NCBI GenBank assembly: GCA_020059765.1
Contig: JAGVBM010000419.1
Span: 1 to 6,521 of the forward strand
Direction of reading: 5' to 3'
Origin: Bacillota bacterium
GTDB taxonomy: Bacteria; Bacillota; Bacilli; Tumebacillales; Effusibacillaceae
Length of the DNA stretch: 6,521 bases
In this document: piece by piece, positions 4,934-6,521 of the stretch
How the letters are laid out: every line of letters begins with the position of its first letter
Position numbering within the stretch: position 1 is the first letter of the stretch
Notes under the pieces: model-generated
What the model saw: only the letters and a program-made list of their open reading frames with translations
Told to the model about the DNA's origin: nothing
Databases searched by the model: none
Made by a program: the position numbers and the translations under genes

Positions 4934-6121
4934 TTATTCTACTTCACGCAAAAACTGTTCCAGACGATCCATCGCTTTTTTCAGATGATCGTCAGACACC
5001 GCGTAGGAAATGCGGATGTTGTTCGGAGCCCCGAATCCTTCTCCCGGTACGAGAGCAATATTGGCATGCTCCAGCAGCAAGCCGGCAAACGTATTGGCCG
5101 AATCGATCGTCTGACCCTTGAAGGACTTGCCGAGAATCTCCGCAACGTTCGGGAATACGTAAAAAGCGCCCTGCGGTTCGATGCAGGTAATCAGCGGCAT
5201 TTCGTTGATCCGCTGCAGCACATAATCGCGACGATTCCGGAACCGATCAACCATCTCCGAATCAAAGCATTCAAGCGCCTTGACCGCCGCTTTTTGCGAA
5301 ATGGATGTCGGATTGGCGGTAGTGTGACTCTGGAAGCTGGTCATCGCTTTGATGACCGCACGGTCGCCGGCAATGTATCCGACGCGCCAGCCGGTCATCG
5401 CAAAGGTCTTCGAGAACCCGTTGACGATCAACGCCCGCTGTTTCATCGCTTCCGACACGGAAGCAATCGAAATTTGCTCGATGCCGTAGACCAATTTTTC
5501 GTAAATTTCATCGGACATAACGTAGAACTCATGTTTTTCAATCACTTTCGCCAACGCTTTCAATTCGTCCGGAGAATAAACCGCACCGGTCGGGTTGCTC
5601 GGCGAATTCAACAGCAGGACTTTCGTTTTAGGCGTGACGGCACGTTCCAACATTTCGGGCGTGATCTTGAAGCCTGTGGACTCATCCGTTTCGATTACCA
5701 CCGGAACGGCTCCGGACAAACGAATCATTTCCGGGTAGCTGACCCAATAGGGAGCCGGCAGAATGACCTCATCCCCCGGATTGCACACCGCCATGAACGC
5801 ATTGTACAGGGAATGTTTCGCCCCGTTGGAGACGATGATATCTTCCATTTCATAGTCCAGGCCGTTTTCTTCTTTTAACTTCCGGGCAATTGCCTTTCGC
5901 AAATCGACAATTCCCGGCACGGCCGTATATTTCGTGAATCCGGCTTTAATCGCTTCGATTCCTGCGTTCGCGGCAGGTTCGGGAGTACCGAAATCCGGTT
6001 CGCCGACACTCAGATTGATAATGTCATACCCCTGCGACACCAGTTCTTTTGTTTTGGTGTCAATCGATAAGGTGGGTGACGGCGCTATTTCTTTGACTCG
6101 ATCGGACAGTCCAAAAGCCAT
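4934..6121 (-). CDS. aspB: aspartate aminotransferase, PLP-dependent, class I (AspB-like)
   Basis: Complete 395-aa enzyme that moves the amino group between aspartate and 2-oxoglutarate, giving oxaloacetate and glutamate, with pyridoxal phosphate as cofactor. Motifs in order: 'INLSVGEPDFGTPEP' (35-49), 'KYTAVPGIVDLRKAIA' (64-79), 'VSNGAKHSLYNAF' (97-109), 'PAPYWVSYPEM' (122-132) with the ring-stacking Tyr/Trp region, 'NSPSNPTGAVY' (172-182), 'SDEIYEKLVY' (203-212) holding the Asp that contacts the PLP pyridine nitrogen, and 'GFSKTFAMTGWRVGY' (235-249) with Lys238 as the Schiff-base lysine. A C-terminal 'NNIRISYAV' supplies the substrate-carboxylate Arg. Length matches the Bacillus/Thermus subgroup (about 390 aa). 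Start ATG at 6121 follows GGAGGG (rc 6130-6135) by about 8 nt; the frame can be read back to ATG 6151 but that would put this ribosome binding site inside the gene. It is convergent with the toxin gene and lies 100 bp after a penicillin-binding protein gene. Confidence 0.96.
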   Translation of the reverse strand: MAFGLSDRVKEIAPSPTLSIDTKTKELVSQGYDIINLSVGEPDFGTPEPAANAGIEAIKAGFTKYTAVPGIVDLRKAIARKLKEENGLDYEMEDIIVSNGAKHSLYNAFMAVCNPGDEVILPAPYWVSYPEMIRLSGAVPVVIETDESTGFKITPEMLERAVTPKTKVLLLNSPSNPTGAVYSPDELKALAKVIEKHEFYVMSDEIYEKLVYGIEQISIASVSEAMKQRALIVNGFSKTFAMTGWRVGYIAGDRAVIKAMTSFQSHTTANPTSISQKAAVKALECFDSEMVDRFRNRRDYVLQRINEMPLITCIEPQGAFYVFPNVAEILGKSFKGQTIDSANTFAGLLLEHANIALVPGEGFGAPNNIRISYAVSDDHLKKAMDRLEQFLREVE

Positions 6122-6179
6122 TGCAGGTTCCCTCCAATATCCTTCGACCATTTTAATGGGCTAAAGTGCTATTATTCTT

Positions 6180-6209
6180 ACGATACTCGAAGGACTTTAC
6201 GGGCGTCAA
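6180..6209 (-). promoter_or_regulatory. candidate sigma-A promoter of the aminotransferase gene
   Basis: On the minus strand TTGACG (rc 6204-6209) and TATCGT (rc 6180-6185) are separated by 18 bp, a good -35 with a fair -10 box. It lies in the 100-bp gap between the penicillin-binding protein stop and the aminotransferase start, about 60 bp before the start codon, so aspB may be transcribed alone as well as from upstream. Confidence 0.45.
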
Positions 6210-6221
6210 CTGGGAATCTGT

Positions 6222-6521
6222 TCAGCGGGAACCGCCGCGTATCCAGTTCCACAGTTTTTGCTTGTACCCGTCGGTTGTCTCTTTGGGTTTTTGTTTGTTG
6301 CCGCCGGTCGAAGCATGATCGGCGCATTCCCGGGTCGGTTCCGTGCCGATTTTGTAAAACTCCCGCTGCACGCGCGGACAATTGTCAGTAGCAAGCAACC
6401 CAGTTGTCGGATCGATGTTCACTTCCAGCAGCCCCTGGGGACGGGTGAAATCGCTGGCAGGCACCGATTGCAGGGCGTTTTTCATAAACGCGCCCCAAAT
6501 CTGGGCGGGAGCGTGCGATTC
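6222..6521 (-). CDS. penicillin-binding protein (transpeptidase), C-terminal end only
   Basis: Partial gene: the last 99 residues up to TGA at 6224-6222, open to the right edge. The stretch 'SHAPAQIWGAFMKNAL' is the segment just after the K-T/S-G motif region of class A penicillin-binding proteins (PBP1A-type), and 'VNIDPTTGLLATDNCP' then 'YKIGTEPTRECADH' with two cysteines is the usual C-terminal extension of this group in Bacilli. The active-site S-x-x-K, S-x-N and K-T-G motifs lie outside the window. The protein would be membrane-bound with its enzymatic part outside, polymerising and cross-linking peptidoglycan. The final 28 residues are basic, Lys/Thr-rich and low in complexity, ending 'NWIRGGSR'. 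It is on the same strand as aspB and 100 bp upstream. Confidence 0.85.
   Translation of the reverse strand, partial: ESHAPAQIWGAFMKNALQSVPASDFTRPQGLLEVNIDPTTGLLATDNCPRVQREFYKIGTEPTRECADHASTGGNKQKPKETTDGYKQKLWNWIRGGSR

Noticed and set aside
4916..5878. 320-codon plus-strand open frame inside the aminotransferase gene
   Set aside because: Arg/His/Phe-rich translation typical of an antisense frame of a GC-biased gene; the minus strand carries all aminotransferase motifs.
1..6521. CRISPR array, tRNA or rRNA genes, riboswitch
   Set aside because: No regularly spaced direct repeats, no cloverleaf with a CCA-type end and no recognisable riboswitch core were seen on either strand by reading.

Overview
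The window looks like a chromosomal segment of a moderate-GC Gram-positive bacterium of the Bacilli. Clear GGAGG-type ribosome binding sites, TTG starts, an AspB-type aminotransferase beside a class A penicillin-binding protein, and an AbrB/Doc toxin-antitoxin pair all point that way. An Alicyclobacillaceae-like or Brevibacillus-like host is my guess; no marker here fixes the genus.

Left part (1-1830, minus strand): the N-terminal third of a CocE/NonD-type serine hydrolase, a complete sirtuin (NAD-dependent protein deacylase), and upstream of it a small membrane-protein gene broken by an in-frame amber codon. A possible transmembrane tail of another small protein precedes that. All point leftward.

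Middle part (1830-3906): an AT-rich island with signs of past mobile-element activity. A decayed DDE transposase fragment (minus strand, with a frameshift and stops) abuts a plus-strand reading frame that is open upstream of any sensible start. That frame looks like the C-terminal part of an aromatic- and Asp-rich extracellular protein that lost its signal sequence. It is followed by an intact exported 202-aa protein of unknown function and a membrane-anchored 159-aa protein of unknown function, closed by a terminator that overlaps its stop codon.

Right-middle (3907-4906): a possible relic of a VOC/glyoxalase-type gene, then a compact type II toxin-antitoxin operon. It has an extended -10 promoter, two abutting palindromes at the expected transcription start, an AbrB/MazE-fold antitoxin, and a Doc (Fic-fold) toxin overlapping it by ATGA, followed by a strong hairpin terminator.

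Right part (4934-6521, minus strand): a complete class I aspartate aminotransferase (aspB-like) convergent with the toxin gene and sharing its terminator region, preceded by a candidate sigma-A promoter and the C-terminal 99 residues of a penicillin-binding protein. These look like core genome, so the island and the toxin-antitoxin module seem to sit between two stable minus-strand blocks.

The most noteworthy items are the AbrB-Doc pairing with its palindromic operator candidate, the exported-protein pair cut at its 5' end beside a dead transposase, and the amber-interrupted membrane gene in front of the sirtuin. I see nothing that proves a wholly new system.
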